DNA of 64,000 nucleotides from Chlamydiales bacterium. GTDB lineage: Bacteria > Chlamydiota > Chlamydiia > Chlamydiales > Rhabdochlamydiaceae. A program made the position numbers and the translations under genes. Below, piece after piece: positions 33,948 to 42,554 of the stretch (positions are counted from its first letter, which is position 1; every line of letters starts with the position of its first letter). The stretch is taken from positions 1 through 64,000 of the forward strand of contig JACPOL010000001.1 of the NCBI GenBank assembly GCA_016185065.1, read 5' to 3'. The notes beneath the pieces were generated by a model, which was not told the origin of the DNA, did not search any database, and saw nothing but the letters and a program-made list of their open reading frames with translations.

Positions 33948-34417
33948 GACTCCTCGTGTTTCATCTCTATTAACTTAAGAGGGGAGCCGAGGTCAAGAGC
34001 AAGAGTTCTGGAATCTGTCCCGATTTTTAACTTCTTAGAGGGCTCGACCCTGCCTGTTGCAAAAATGGTAATCGACACCTTCTCTTGCAGCCTATTGTCC
34101 AGATGCATCGACTTAACCCCGTGGAGAGTTCCCTTCGGCAGTTTGCGAACCATCTCCTTCGGCTCATCGGAGAAAAAGGCATAGGCATACCCATTCTCAT
34201 GCTTGACAAGTGTAAGATTAAACTCTCCCTGGTAGCTCAGGGCAAGCGCCTGAACTCTTCTTAGATCGGATACAAACCCCGCAACGGAGCTTTCGAAACG
34301 CTGGTAGTTGATCGTATCTTTGATTTCGACACCCAAAAAACCGGAGATGATCGCTAAAATTGCGATGCAAAGAATAACTTCAAGAAGGGAGAAGGGTCTC
34401 TTACCCCTCATCGCCAT
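33944..34417 (-). CDS. gspH: T2SS minor pseudopilin GspH-like
   Basis: A pseudopilin of about 157 residues. The N-terminus has the prepilin site and helix KRPFSLLEVILCIAILAIISGF with Glu at the fifth mature position, followed by a soluble domain typical of GspH size. ATG 34417 (MAMRGKRP) or ATG 34411 (MRGKRP, better spaced from GAAG) is the start; both overlap the end of gspG by about 10-17 bp. The open frame to 34549 is read-through inside gspG. Confidence 0.75.
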   Translation of the reverse strand: MAMRGKRPFSLLEVILCIAILAIISGFLGVEIKDTINYQRFESSVAGFVSDLRRVQALALSYQGEFNLTLVKHENGYAYAFFSDEPKEMVRKLPKGTLHGVKSMHLDNRLQEKVSITIFATGRVEPSKKLKIGTDSRTLALDLGSPLKLIEMKHEES

Positions 34418-34820
34418 CTTCGCTATCTGCCTTCTCTTTTCCGTCATGCTTCTTATTCTTTTTGGAGCGCATCTCTGTAAATTTGGCAGTTGTAACCTTG
34501 ATGTCGTCGGTATACTTCTTTTCGATCTTAAAAGGATTATCCCAGCCATCCTTCAAGATTTTTTTAGCATCCTTTACTATCCCGGTCTTTCTTAGATAGA
34601 ACTCTGGGTCGGAGACAACATCGTCGATCGATGCACCTTTAGCTACTTCCAGAAGGAGAAGCTCGCGGATCTGTTTAGCGGATTGTTCAGTTTTAAAATA
34701 GCGGCCCTCATCGAGGCTCCCTTTCATATTATATCCAATCACACTTCCAATTAGTCCGATTAAAAAGATCACGATCATGATCTCTAAAAGCGTCAGCGGC
34801 TGCTTCTTTCTCTTTTGCAT
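34401..34820 (-). CDS. gspG: T2SS major pseudopilin GspG
   Basis: A 139-residue major pseudopilin: prepilin motif KKQPLTLLEIMIVIFLIGLI, long helix and a C-terminal domain with DGWDNPFKIEKKY, close to the WGNPY-like motif of GspG. The last 25 residues are a charged Lys/Glu/Asp tail. Expected to polymerise into the periplasmic pseudopilus. It is separated from gspF by family C repeat C2, so it may have its own promoter or be reached by read-through. Confidence 0.85.
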   Translation of the reverse strand: MQKRKKQPLTLLEIMIVIFLIGLIGSVIGYNMKGSLDEGRYFKTEQSAKQIRELLLLEVAKGASIDDVVSDPEFYLRKTGIVKDAKKILKDGWDNPFKIEKKYTDDIKVTTAKFTEMRSKKNKKHDGKEKADSEDGDEG

Positions 34821-34907
34821 GGTTTCACCTCAGGCTAAGCCTCCATAGCATACACATGCCCCCCTCTTTTTGGAAGAAGAGAGTGGGAAGAGGGAGGGAA
34901 GAGGGAA

Positions 34908-35034
34908 GAAGATCGGGCGCGGGCACGCACACGGGCACGTTCACGAAAGCAAAAGAGGGGACACGAAAGAAGCGGGAGAAGATTAGGAAATTCCTGGGTA
35001 ACTTTCCGGATTCTCGTGAACGTGCCCGATCTTT
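34908..35034. repeat. Palindromic element family C (C2) inside the T2SS operon
   Basis: A copy of family C (GAAGATCGGGC to CCCGATCTTT) with shorter arms than C1. It lies in the 220-bp gap between gspF and gspG, splitting an otherwise tightly packed operon. Confidence 0.8.
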
Positions 35035-35042
35035 TTCTTTTG

Positions 35043-36224
35043 TTAGGAGGAGAGGAAGGAGCTGACGTCGGTGAGGGGGAGAAGGATGGAGAGAACGACG
35101 AGGCCGACGATGGCGCCGAGGGTCATGAGAAGTGCCGGCTGGAGAAAGGCGGAGAGCTGCATAAGATTTTTTTCGAGCTCCTCGTCATAGATCTCGGCTA
35201 GCTTTGTAAAGATATGGCCCATCTTGCCAGTCTCTTCTGCAATGCTCAGCATGCGGACGACAAGGGAGGGAATAAGTGGAGAGCGTTTAAGTTCGGCGCT
35301 TAAAGATTTTCCTTCAATGATTCTCATCTCAGCTCTTTCGACTACCTCTTCAAGCAGCTTAAATTTCATCGACTTGCGAGAAAGCCTGAGCGCATCTAGA
35401 AGGGGAAGCCCGCCTACGATCAGAAGCGATGAGCATTGACAGAAGCGCGTGAGTGAAGATCTTAAAAGCAGCATGCGCATGAAGGGGATCTTCATAAGTC
35501 CCTTTTGCAGGGCGGTCTTGCCCCTATCTGAGCGAAAAAATGCCGCGATCCCGACGCATGCTATACTCACCAGCCCAAGAAACAGCAGACCATATTTATT
35601 CACCCAGTTGCTGAGTCCAAGAACAAGCTGCGTAACGGGGTGCAACTGGCGGCCTTCAAATAGTTCTTGAAGGGATGGGACCACAAAGACGAGGAGTCCT
35701 ACCGTGACTAGAAGGCAGAAAACAAAAAGGATGGCTGGGTAGGTAAGCGCCGCAATTAGCTGTTTGCGCAGCCTTTGCTGACGCGCGATGAGCTGCGATA
35801 GCTGATGGACAACAGTCTCAAGGCAGCCCCCCTCTTCTCCTGCTTTAACTAGAGCCAGATAGATGCTATCGAAGCTCTTCGGATAGCGAGAGAGCGCTGC
35901 AGAAAAAGAGGTTCCCGATTTCAGCCTGTCGCAGAGATCCAAAAAGAGGGGATGGCACTTGTGACTCCGATACTTCTCTTCAATGGTCAGCAGGCTCTCG
36001 TACAAAGGGAGGCCAGCTTGAAGTAGCTGAGCCAGCTCTCGAGTGAAGGTTAGCAGTAGGGTGCGATCTACGACGATCTCCCTCTTCTCATGCATCGCCA
36101 GCTCGACGAGCATGATCTGCTGCTTCAGCAGCTTCTCTTTTGCAAGGGCGTAGGAGTCGGCATCGATGACGCCAGCGATCTTCTTACCGCTCTGAGTGAG
36201 GGCCTGGTAGCGGAAGAGGGCCAT
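35043..36224 (-). CDS. gspF: T2SS inner-membrane platform protein GspF
   Basis: A 393-residue protein with the GspF/PilC layout: an N-terminal MALFRYQALTQSGKKIAGVIDAD segment, two homologous cytoplasmic domains (about 60-165 and 265-370), each followed by hydrophobic helices (about 165-190, 215-235, 365-390). It anchors the assembly ATPase. It starts two bases after gspE ends. Confidence 0.93.
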   Translation of the reverse strand: MALFRYQALTQSGKKIAGVIDADSYALAKEKLLKQQIMLVELAMHEKREIVVDRTLLLTFTRELAQLLQAGLPLYESLLTIEEKYRSHKCHPLFLDLCDRLKSGTSFSAALSRYPKSFDSIYLALVKAGEEGGCLETVVHQLSQLIARQQRLRKQLIAALTYPAILFVFCLLVTVGLLVFVVPSLQELFEGRQLHPVTQLVLGLSNWVNKYGLLFLGLVSIACVGIAAFFRSDRGKTALQKGLMKIPFMRMLLLRSSLTRFCQCSSLLIVGGLPLLDALRLSRKSMKFKLLEEVVERAEMRIIEGKSLSAELKRSPLIPSLVVRMLSIAEETGKMGHIFTKLAEIYDEELEKNLMQLSAFLQPALLMTLGAIVGLVVLSILLPLTDVSSFLSS

Positions 36225-36226
36225 AT

Positions 36227-37813
36227 TTACACGACCTCCTCTTCACAGCCGCGCGTCACGCGCAGCACCTCTGCGGTTGTTGTGGCTCCTCTTATCACGA
36301 GGAGGGCCCCTTCATTTCTCAAGCTGGTCATTCCTTGAGAAAGAGAGATCCTGCGCAGCTCCTCGGCATCCGCGCTCTTCAGCAGCTGCCTCTTTATCGA
36401 TGGACTCATGAGCATGAGCTCGTAAATTCCCAGGCGGCCTTTATAGCCCGATCCGTAACAGCTGGCGCACCCCTTTCCTTTATGAAAAAACGCACTGCGA
36501 TGCTCCTGTTCATTTAAACCCAGCTCCACAAGCTCTGCAGAGGTCGGGGTGTATGAGTAGCGACACTCTGGACAGATGGAACGCACAAGCCTTTGTGCTA
36601 ATACAGCGAGAACGGAGGAGGTAAGGAGATAGGGCTCGATCCCCATGTCCACTAAGCGAGTGAGTGCTGAGGGAGAGTCGTTCGTATGTAGCGTGCTTAA
36701 GACAAGGTGCCCTGTGAGCGACGCTTGAATGGCGATCTCCGCTGTCTCTTTATCGCGGATCTCTCCGATCATGATGACGTCGGGATCTTGACGCAGGATA
36801 TGTCTTAGGCCTGTTGCGAAGGTGAGGTGAATTTTGGAGTTCACACCAATCTGAGCCATCCCTTGAAGTTTATACTCCACAGGATCTTCGATGGTCATGA
36901 TGTTGACCTCTTGAGAGCTGATGTCTGAGAGGGCGCTATAAAGTGTAGTTGTCTTACCGCTTCCCGTTGGACCTGTGACGAGGACGATCCCCTCGCTGTG
37001 TGCAATCTGCTTTTTTAAACTCTCTAAGATCTCCTGTCTCATTCCCAACTTATTCAAGCCGACGACGACATTGCTCTTATCGAGAATACGAAGGACGATC
37101 CTCTCGCCATAAACAACAGGGACTGTGCTCACGCGAAAATCGATCTGCCGGCCTCCCATCCGCAGCTTGATCCTGCCATCTTGTGGAAGCCTCTGCTCTG
37201 CGATGTCTAACTTTGCCATCACCTTGATGCGCGTGATCAGCTGTGACTGATACTCTTTTGGAGGAGCGTGTCTCATCTGCAGCACGCCATCTATTCTGTA
37301 GCGGACGCCTAGGCCGGTTTCTAGAGGTTCAAAATGGATATCGGATGATCCCTGCCCAATCGCTTCTAAGAGCATCGCGTTGAGCATGCGCACGACGGGA
37401 GAGTCTCCGCGCTGCTCGAGCAGATCATACCCCTCAGCTTCGACGACTTGTCCGCTCTCTGGGCCGCCCTGGAAGCTCGCGATGAGCTGAGACGCCTCAT
37501 TCTCTTTCTGGTGGTAGCAGCGCTCGATCGCCTCCTCTATCACTCCTCTTGGAGTGACGAGCTCCTGAATAGATCTACCGAGAAGCACGCGCACCTCTTC
37601 TAGAGCCTCTAAATCGAGAGGATCTGAGGTCGCTACCAGGAAATGGGTCTCCATTTCGGCGACGGGAAGAATCTGATGTTTTTTAACAAAGGCGTAGGGA
37701 AGAAGCGCTTTTTTTTCTTGAACAAGAGGAAAGAGAGAGAGATCGGAGCTGCACTCAACTCCGAATTTTTTCGCCCAACTAGTTAACTCTTCCCAGGCAG
37801 TTTCAGAGCTCAT
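36227..37813 (-). CDS. gspE: T2SS assembly ATPase GspE
   Basis: A 528-residue secretion ATPase. After the N-terminal GspE domain comes the AAA core with Walker A GPTGSGKTTT, the Asp box TIEDPVEYKL, Walker B region DPDVIMIGEIRDKETAEIA and a tetracysteine zinc site (CPEC ... CASC). It powers pseudopilus assembly. Its start overlaps the gspD stop by 4 bp. Confidence 0.95.
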   Translation of the reverse strand: MSSETAWEELTSWAKKFGVECSSDLSLFPLVQEKKALLPYAFVKKHQILPVAEMETHFLVATSDPLDLEALEEVRVLLGRSIQELVTPRGVIEEAIERCYHQKENEASQLIASFQGGPESGQVVEAEGYDLLEQRGDSPVVRMLNAMLLEAIGQGSSDIHFEPLETGLGVRYRIDGVLQMRHAPPKEYQSQLITRIKVMAKLDIAEQRLPQDGRIKLRMGGRQIDFRVSTVPVVYGERIVLRILDKSNVVVGLNKLGMRQEILESLKKQIAHSEGIVLVTGPTGSGKTTTLYSALSDISSQEVNIMTIEDPVEYKLQGMAQIGVNSKIHLTFATGLRHILRQDPDVIMIGEIRDKETAEIAIQASLTGHLVLSTLHTNDSPSALTRLVDMGIEPYLLTSSVLAVLAQRLVRSICPECRYSYTPTSAELVELGLNEQEHRSAFFHKGKGCASCYGSGYKGRLGIYELMLMSPSIKRQLLKSADAEELRRISLSQGMTSLRNEGALLVIRGATTTAEVLRVTRGCEEEVV

Positions 37814-40131
37814 CTTTTTGTTGTGAAAAAGGTTTTCAGACTCTCTTTAAAGAATTTTCTCTTCTCTTTGTCGCGCGCCTCAACCACCTTCTCTAGGAAT
37901 TCTGGGATATCGCCTGCGCGTTTTTTCAACTCTTCAGCGCGTATCAGGTCGAGCTCCTCTTTGGGATCTTGGACGATTTTTGGCGTGATGAAGAAGAACA
38001 TCTCTGTGCTGTGATCGATGAGTTTTGTCGAACCAAAGAGCATTCCGATCCCTGGAAGATCTCCAAAGAAGGGAAGCTTCTCCTCTGTATCGAGGCTCGA
38101 CTTGCGCCGCAGCCCGCCCAAGATAACCGTCTGCCCATCAACTACGCGCACCTCATTCTGAATATGCCTCTTGTCTACAAGCGGTCTATCATCTTGGCTG
38201 GGTTTGGTGGTATCAAAGGTGATGTCGGTCTGAAGAGTGACAAAGCCCTTGCCCTCTTCTGCTTCCTCTTCATTATCTGGAAGGTGAACTGTTGGCGTAA
38301 GAACGATCGTGATTCCATACTGAGCTCGAGTGAACGACTTCTCAAATGCGATCCCTTTATTCGTATCGATTGGTGCAGCGCCATTATTAATCGAGATCTC
38401 TTCAGTGATCGCAATAGTGGCAGGCGTCTGGTTAACTGTAATCAGAGAGGGGGCAGCATTCAGTTGGATATCTTCTTGGCTTAAGAGGAAGTTGTAAGCG
38501 ACGTCGAAAGAGGGGAAGTGCTTAGAGGATTTTCCACTGAAAAAGAAGTCTAGAACGCCTCTTCCTACAGGAGCGTTTGCCGATGTGTACTTCACATGAT
38601 TAGACTTCGTGCCGAGTTTGAGTAGGTTAAGGCCAAAGCTATTGTTAGTATTTAATCTCTTTTCAAAGAGAAGCACTTCGATCTGCACCATTTTTTTAGG
38701 GATGTCCAACTTGCGCAGAAGCTCTTTGATTTTAGGCAGAGTATCTCTGCGGATGACCATCAGAATCGTTCCGGTTTTTGGATCGGCAATAAAATGGTCC
38801 GAACCTCCCTGCTCATACTCAAGATGGGAGACGATAGAAGGACGTGCAGGAGGAGGAGGATTGGCTAGAGCGGGAGGATTCGGCGCGTAGCCGTCTGGAG
38901 GTCTGACTCCAGGTCCCTGCAGGGCATAATTAATTTCGTAGCTGTCGCTCTCTCCTTCTGGAGCTGCGTAGAGGAGAGAGGTGTACACCTTATCCAGAAC
39001 CTTTGCAAGTTCAGTAGGATCGCTATGGCGGCACGAGTATAAAAAGACGGTCATTTCGGAGGGGTCCTGCAGCTGATCTTCCGTCTCTTTGATGATCTTT
39101 TCTGCGCGATCGACAACAGCCTGCGATCCAACGAGAATGAGCGCTCTTCCTTGATTTAAGGTGTGAACGGTCAATCCATCTCCTTCAATCTTTCCAAATG
39201 GATTTCTCGTTCTATCTAGTGAGTCGGAGAAGAAGGAGGAGAGGATCTTCTCCATCTCTTTCACGCCCATTTTACCGATAGGAACAACTCTAGAAACCTT
39301 GCCTTTATTGCCATCCCATACGGTGTTATACAGGGAGAGCATCCTCTCCACCTCTTCTTTCGAGGAGACGATCGCGATCTTTCCACCGATCTGATAGACG
39401 AAGCTCTGCTTGATATCGGCGAATTTTTCTAAGAACTGAAAGACGCTCTTCGCCTGCTCTACAGGAGGTGAGAGAAGGTAGAAGACGCGAGAGTGAGGGG
39501 CGATTCGAAGCAGGTCGCTGGGATTGGCAGCGATATTCTTGATGGAAGAGGGATCCTGTTTTAGTAGAAAGAGCTGCTTCGCGTAGGGGTTGAGTTTTTT
39601 TACTCCAATCCCGTTGTGCGAAAGGATGATCTCGAGCACCTCATTCCACGATTCACGAGGAATGGGAATGTTGGAGTGCATGTTGAGTTTTAAAGCTGCC
39701 ATCTCTGGAGGAACGATGTAGAGGTAGTCCATCGCGCCATATTCCATGATCAGCTGTCCGAGGGTTGTCTCCTCTTGGTCCCAGAGCGCATACCCCTCTT
39801 CCTCTCCCTTGGCATCAGATACAGAGGCCTCTCTCCACTTCTCTTCAATGGCGAGCATCTGCGCTTTAAGCGCGCTCACTTGCGAAAGGAGAATCGAGTA
39901 CTCTTCTGCATGGGCTTCTTTGTTATATAGCTCGGAGGCCTTGAGATAAGAGAGTTCAAGCTGGGCGCGTAGATCTAGAAGGTCGTGGTTGACCTTTTGA
40001 AGAAGCTGATCCGATGCTGAAGATGAGCCCTCTCTCTTCTGAATACTCTGCGCTTTTTTCTCTTCGATACTCGCCGCAAAGCCCGATGAGAAGAGAGATA
40101 AAAGCATTAGAAGGGCAGCGAAAACTCTCAT
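37810..40131 (-). CDS. gspD: T2SS outer-membrane secretin GspD
   Basis: A 773-residue secretin with signal peptide (1-19), a coiled-coil N-terminal segment (about 40-100), repeated N-domains (for example HTLNQGRALILVGSQAVVDR) and the C-terminal secretin channel domain (VNQTPATIAITEEI; VRVVDGQTVILGGLRRK; FFGDLPGIGMLFGS; MFFFITPKIV). A Pro-rich loop is at about 420-440. It forms the outer-membrane exit pore. It overlaps its neighbours by 4 bp on both sides. Confidence 0.93.
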   Translation of the reverse strand: MRVFAALLMLLSLFSSGFAASIEEKKAQSIQKREGSSSASDQLLQKVNHDLLDLRAQLELSYLKASELYNKEAHAEEYSILLSQVSALKAQMLAIEEKWREASVSDAKGEEEGYALWDQEETTLGQLIMEYGAMDYLYIVPPEMAALKLNMHSNIPIPRESWNEVLEIILSHNGIGVKKLNPYAKQLFLLKQDPSSIKNIAANPSDLLRIAPHSRVFYLLSPPVEQAKSVFQFLEKFADIKQSFVYQIGGKIAIVSSKEEVERMLSLYNTVWDGNKGKVSRVVPIGKMGVKEMEKILSSFFSDSLDRTRNPFGKIEGDGLTVHTLNQGRALILVGSQAVVDRAEKIIKETEDQLQDPSEMTVFLYSCRHSDPTELAKVLDKVYTSLLYAAPEGESDSYEINYALQGPGVRPPDGYAPNPPALANPPPPARPSIVSHLEYEQGGSDHFIADPKTGTILMVIRRDTLPKIKELLRKLDIPKKMVQIEVLLFEKRLNTNNSFGLNLLKLGTKSNHVKYTSANAPVGRGVLDFFFSGKSSKHFPSFDVAYNFLLSQEDIQLNAAPSLITVNQTPATIAITEEISINNGAAPIDTNKGIAFEKSFTRAQYGITIVLTPTVHLPDNEEEAEEGKGFVTLQTDITFDTTKPSQDDRPLVDKRHIQNEVRVVDGQTVILGGLRRKSSLDTEEKLPFFGDLPGIGMLFGSTKLIDHSTEMFFFITPKIVQDPKEELDLIRAEELKKRAGDIPEFLEKVVEARDKEKRKFFKESLKTFFTTKR

Positions 40132-41417
40132 CGACGTCCCCTCCTCTCTTTGGATTTGGTTGTCTTCTTATCTGGAGAAACAGGAAAAGAGACCACTTGC
40201 ATCTGAGAGCGCATCGGGTCAAAAAGATGTCCTTTTAGCAGAGTCTTTCCAGCTGCTGTTTCTAATCCGTCAAAAATAAACAACTCTCCCTGTAGTTTGT
40301 GGTGGATGCAATCTTCGATCTGCTCCGCTTTCTTTAAGTTTCGCCAACCGGAAGCCGTTTTTAATAGCCAGTCTCCTTCGCGCAGAACCATGCGTCTCTT
40401 TCCTGCGATGCAGCTCACCTGCGTCCCATTTCTTAAGCGAATTGCAGAAAAGAGGGGAGTCTCTTTTCCAGGTGACTTGCTTCCTCCAGAAGGAGGGGAG
40501 ATTTTTAGAGGAAGGTTGAAAAACCCCGTCTCGTCCCAGAGCTCCGCCTCCACTCCTCGTGGAGAAGCGCTCTTAATCTGAACTAGAGGCTGCGAAGAAG
40601 AGACCTCTGAAATAGAGGAGACCTTATTCCATCTGCCCTCATCCCAAGCCAAGAGATCTCCCGAAGAGACAAAGAATACAGATCCCGCCTCATCCTGCCC
40701 GAATTGAACCTTCTCCTTCTCTCTCAGCCGTCGGTACTCATCCCCTCCATACACTTCTAGAAGGCGGTCCTTTCCCCAGTGCCTCGCCTCTTTTGCCGCT
40801 TTTGCATACGGAGTCTCATCCTTCTGGCTTAAAGAGATCGAGCGCTTTCTCTGTATTTCATCTACTGGAGAGAGCACGAGCTGGCTCCTCTCCTCTTTTT
40901 GTTCATCTTGCAGAAAGCGGTAGACTTCGAATGTCACACTATGCCTATTCATTGCGATGGGTTTCACCCAAATCGAGGCGGCATCTCCACTAAAGCGGAG
41001 CCCTCTTTTCCCATCTTTTTCCTTATCGAGCTCACTAAGATAAACGATTTCGCCTACTTTTACACACTTTTCTTCGCCGGTTGCCTTAGATCCTAGAAGC
41101 ATAAGGGTTTCTGTCTGGTGAGCATCGGGCCGCGTATTCCGTCCCAGAAGGAGCAGCTCGCTTCCCAGACGAGGGATGAACTGAGAGGAGCGCGACGCAT
41201 TGAGAGATAAGGGGCCCCCTCCGATAGATTCATAGCCCGCCACCCCCTGGCCTCTTCCGGGATCAGCTTGCGCCCCACTCCACTCGAAATCTGAACTGGA
41301 TAGCTTGAAAAACAGGTAGATCCCCAAAAAAAGCACTGCCGCTGCCGCCCAAAGCAGCCGCACCCCCCAGTAGAGGAGCTCTTCCACTTTCACTTGATGG
41401 AGCTGTCCAACAAACAT
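40128..41417 (-). CDS. Inner-membrane protein upstream of gspD, possible GspC counterpart
   Basis: A 429-residue protein with one membrane helix near the N-terminus (about 20-40; LLWAAAAVLFLGIYLFF) and a beta-rich remainder. It heads the T2SS operon and overlaps gspD by 4 bp. Position and topology suggest the clamp between platform and secretin (GspC-like), but I see no HR or PDZ signature, so the role is inference. Start ATG 41417 (MFVGQLHQ); the frame is open to 41555 through AT-rich DNA. Confidence 0.6.
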   Translation of the reverse strand: MFVGQLHQVKVEELLYWGVRLLWAAAAVLFLGIYLFFKLSSSDFEWSGAQADPGRGQGVAGYESIGGGPLSLNASRSSQFIPRLGSELLLLGRNTRPDAHQTETLMLLGSKATGEEKCVKVGEIVYLSELDKEKDGKRGLRFSGDAASIWVKPIAMNRHSVTFEVYRFLQDEQKEERSQLVLSPVDEIQRKRSISLSQKDETPYAKAAKEARHWGKDRLLEVYGGDEYRRLREKEKVQFGQDEAGSVFFVSSGDLLAWDEGRWNKVSSISEVSSSQPLVQIKSASPRGVEAELWDETGFFNLPLKISPPSGGSKSPGKETPLFSAIRLRNGTQVSCIAGKRRMVLREGDWLLKTASGWRNLKKAEQIEDCIHHKLQGELFIFDGLETAAGKTLLKGHLFDPMRSQMQVVSFPVSPDKKTTKSKERRGRR

Positions 41418-41580
41418 GAATTGTCTCGAAGAGGGATTTTTTCTAAATCGAAGAGCGAGTTTATGAGATTCGAAAAAAAACTCAAAGAGAAAACAGCGAA
41501 AAATACAATTGCAATAAATTATATTTATCATTAAATCCGGAATTAAGGACGACACCTATTGGTGTTAAGCGGTTTTTATT

Positions 41581-41961
41581 ATGGATGAGAATAAAAAAAA
41601 TGAAGGGGTTACTGTGAAAGAGATAGAGCTCTTTGCAAAAAAACATCGCATCGAAGTCGTATTCTGCCTCTCCTTTATCATTGCCTGCTTCTTCAGCTTT
41701 GTTTTTTTTGGTACAGGCTGGGCGGTAATATTTGCAGCTATTGGTGGCATATTGGGAGCTGTTTTTCCTGCAAAAGTGGACAATTTCGCTAAGAAAATGT
41801 TCGTTTTTGTTTTCAAACAGGAACAGACGACACAACTAGTTTTAGGGATCTTCAAGCTCGTGCTCTCGATCTTCTTGCCTCCTCTAATCTTCCTCTTGTT
41901 AGGACTACACGGCGGCAAAAGCATGCAGCAACTAGCCATGAGCATCGGCCCCCAATCCTAA
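41581..41961 (+). CDS. Small conserved-type membrane protein, unknown function
   Basis: A 126-residue protein with a charged N-terminus (1-25), a pair of hydrophobic helices (about 27-47 and 50-65, Gly/Ala-rich) and a third (about 90-112). It is divergent from the T2SS operon. An equally long frame on the other strand is less protein-like. Function not recognised. Confidence 0.6.
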   Translation: MDENKKNEGVTVKEIELFAKKHRIEVVFCLSFIIACFFSFVFFGTGWAVIFAAIGGILGAVFPAKVDNFAKKMFVFVFKQEQTTQLVLGIFKLVLSIFLPPLIFLLLGLHGGKSMQQLAMSIGPQS

Positions 41962-41993
41962 CCTAAAACGAAAAGATAGTTGTGAGGTGAATA

Positions 41994-42499
41994 GACATGT
42001 CGGGTAGGCCAGGGGAAAGCTTCGCTTTCTCTCGGGGCCTCCCTGCGACCCTCTTGCGCTTCACCTCGCTTTGCCAAACCGTGTGCTCGAAAGCAGAGTG
42101 GGCCTTCGCCCTACCCTGCACGCCTGACCGGCTTTTCTGCGCTACGATTTTGCTTTGCGATCTGAATCGAAGGGCTGCTCAAGGCGCTCATCCCACTTTC
42201 TTCGACGTGGGTCCCTTTCGCGTCCAGTCGCAGATATATCTAAAGAAACTAAGGACTTCCCCCTTCAATCTCTTCTTCATAGCGGCAAAGCCGCATCATT
42301 TCTGCGCCACGCAGTAAGGCGCAGGCCGCGGCCGCTAGGGCAAAGAGCAATTGCGGTGAAGTTGCGAAGAGCAGTGCTCCGCACGGCGAGCAACCCGAGA
42401 CGCGATAGCTCACGTCAGTGAGCGGTGATCAAAGCCCTAGTTAGGCCCCAGGGGGCAGCTGGGGGTCCCCGAGAGAAAGCAAAGCTTTCCCCTGGACCA
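41994..42499. repeat. MITE-like palindromic element family B, long copy (B3)
   Basis: A 506-bp element occupying most of the gap between two convergent genes. About 43 bases at each end are inverted copies (GACATGTCGG ... CTCTCGGGG and complement), with small differences. The left 100 bp match B1 and B4; the centre is unique in this window and contains no credible gene. It may be a fuller ancestral form from which B1 and B4 derive, or a B element carrying an insertion. Confidence 0.8.
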
Positions 42500-42554
42500 C
42501 CGACATGTCTATTATTTCCCCATCTAATTTCCCTTAAACTTTCTCATCTTCTCT

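Noticed and set aside
37969..38484. A 171-residue plus-strand open frame inside gspD
   Set aside because: It is antisense to the strongly conserved secretin domain. It has no ribosome-binding site and no recognisable domain.
41565..41945. A 126-residue open frame on the minus strand opposite the small membrane protein gene
   Set aside because: It is the complement of a more protein-like plus-strand frame with clear membrane helices. Its own composition (Ser/Lys/Asn-rich, no hydrophobic core) looks like a shadow.
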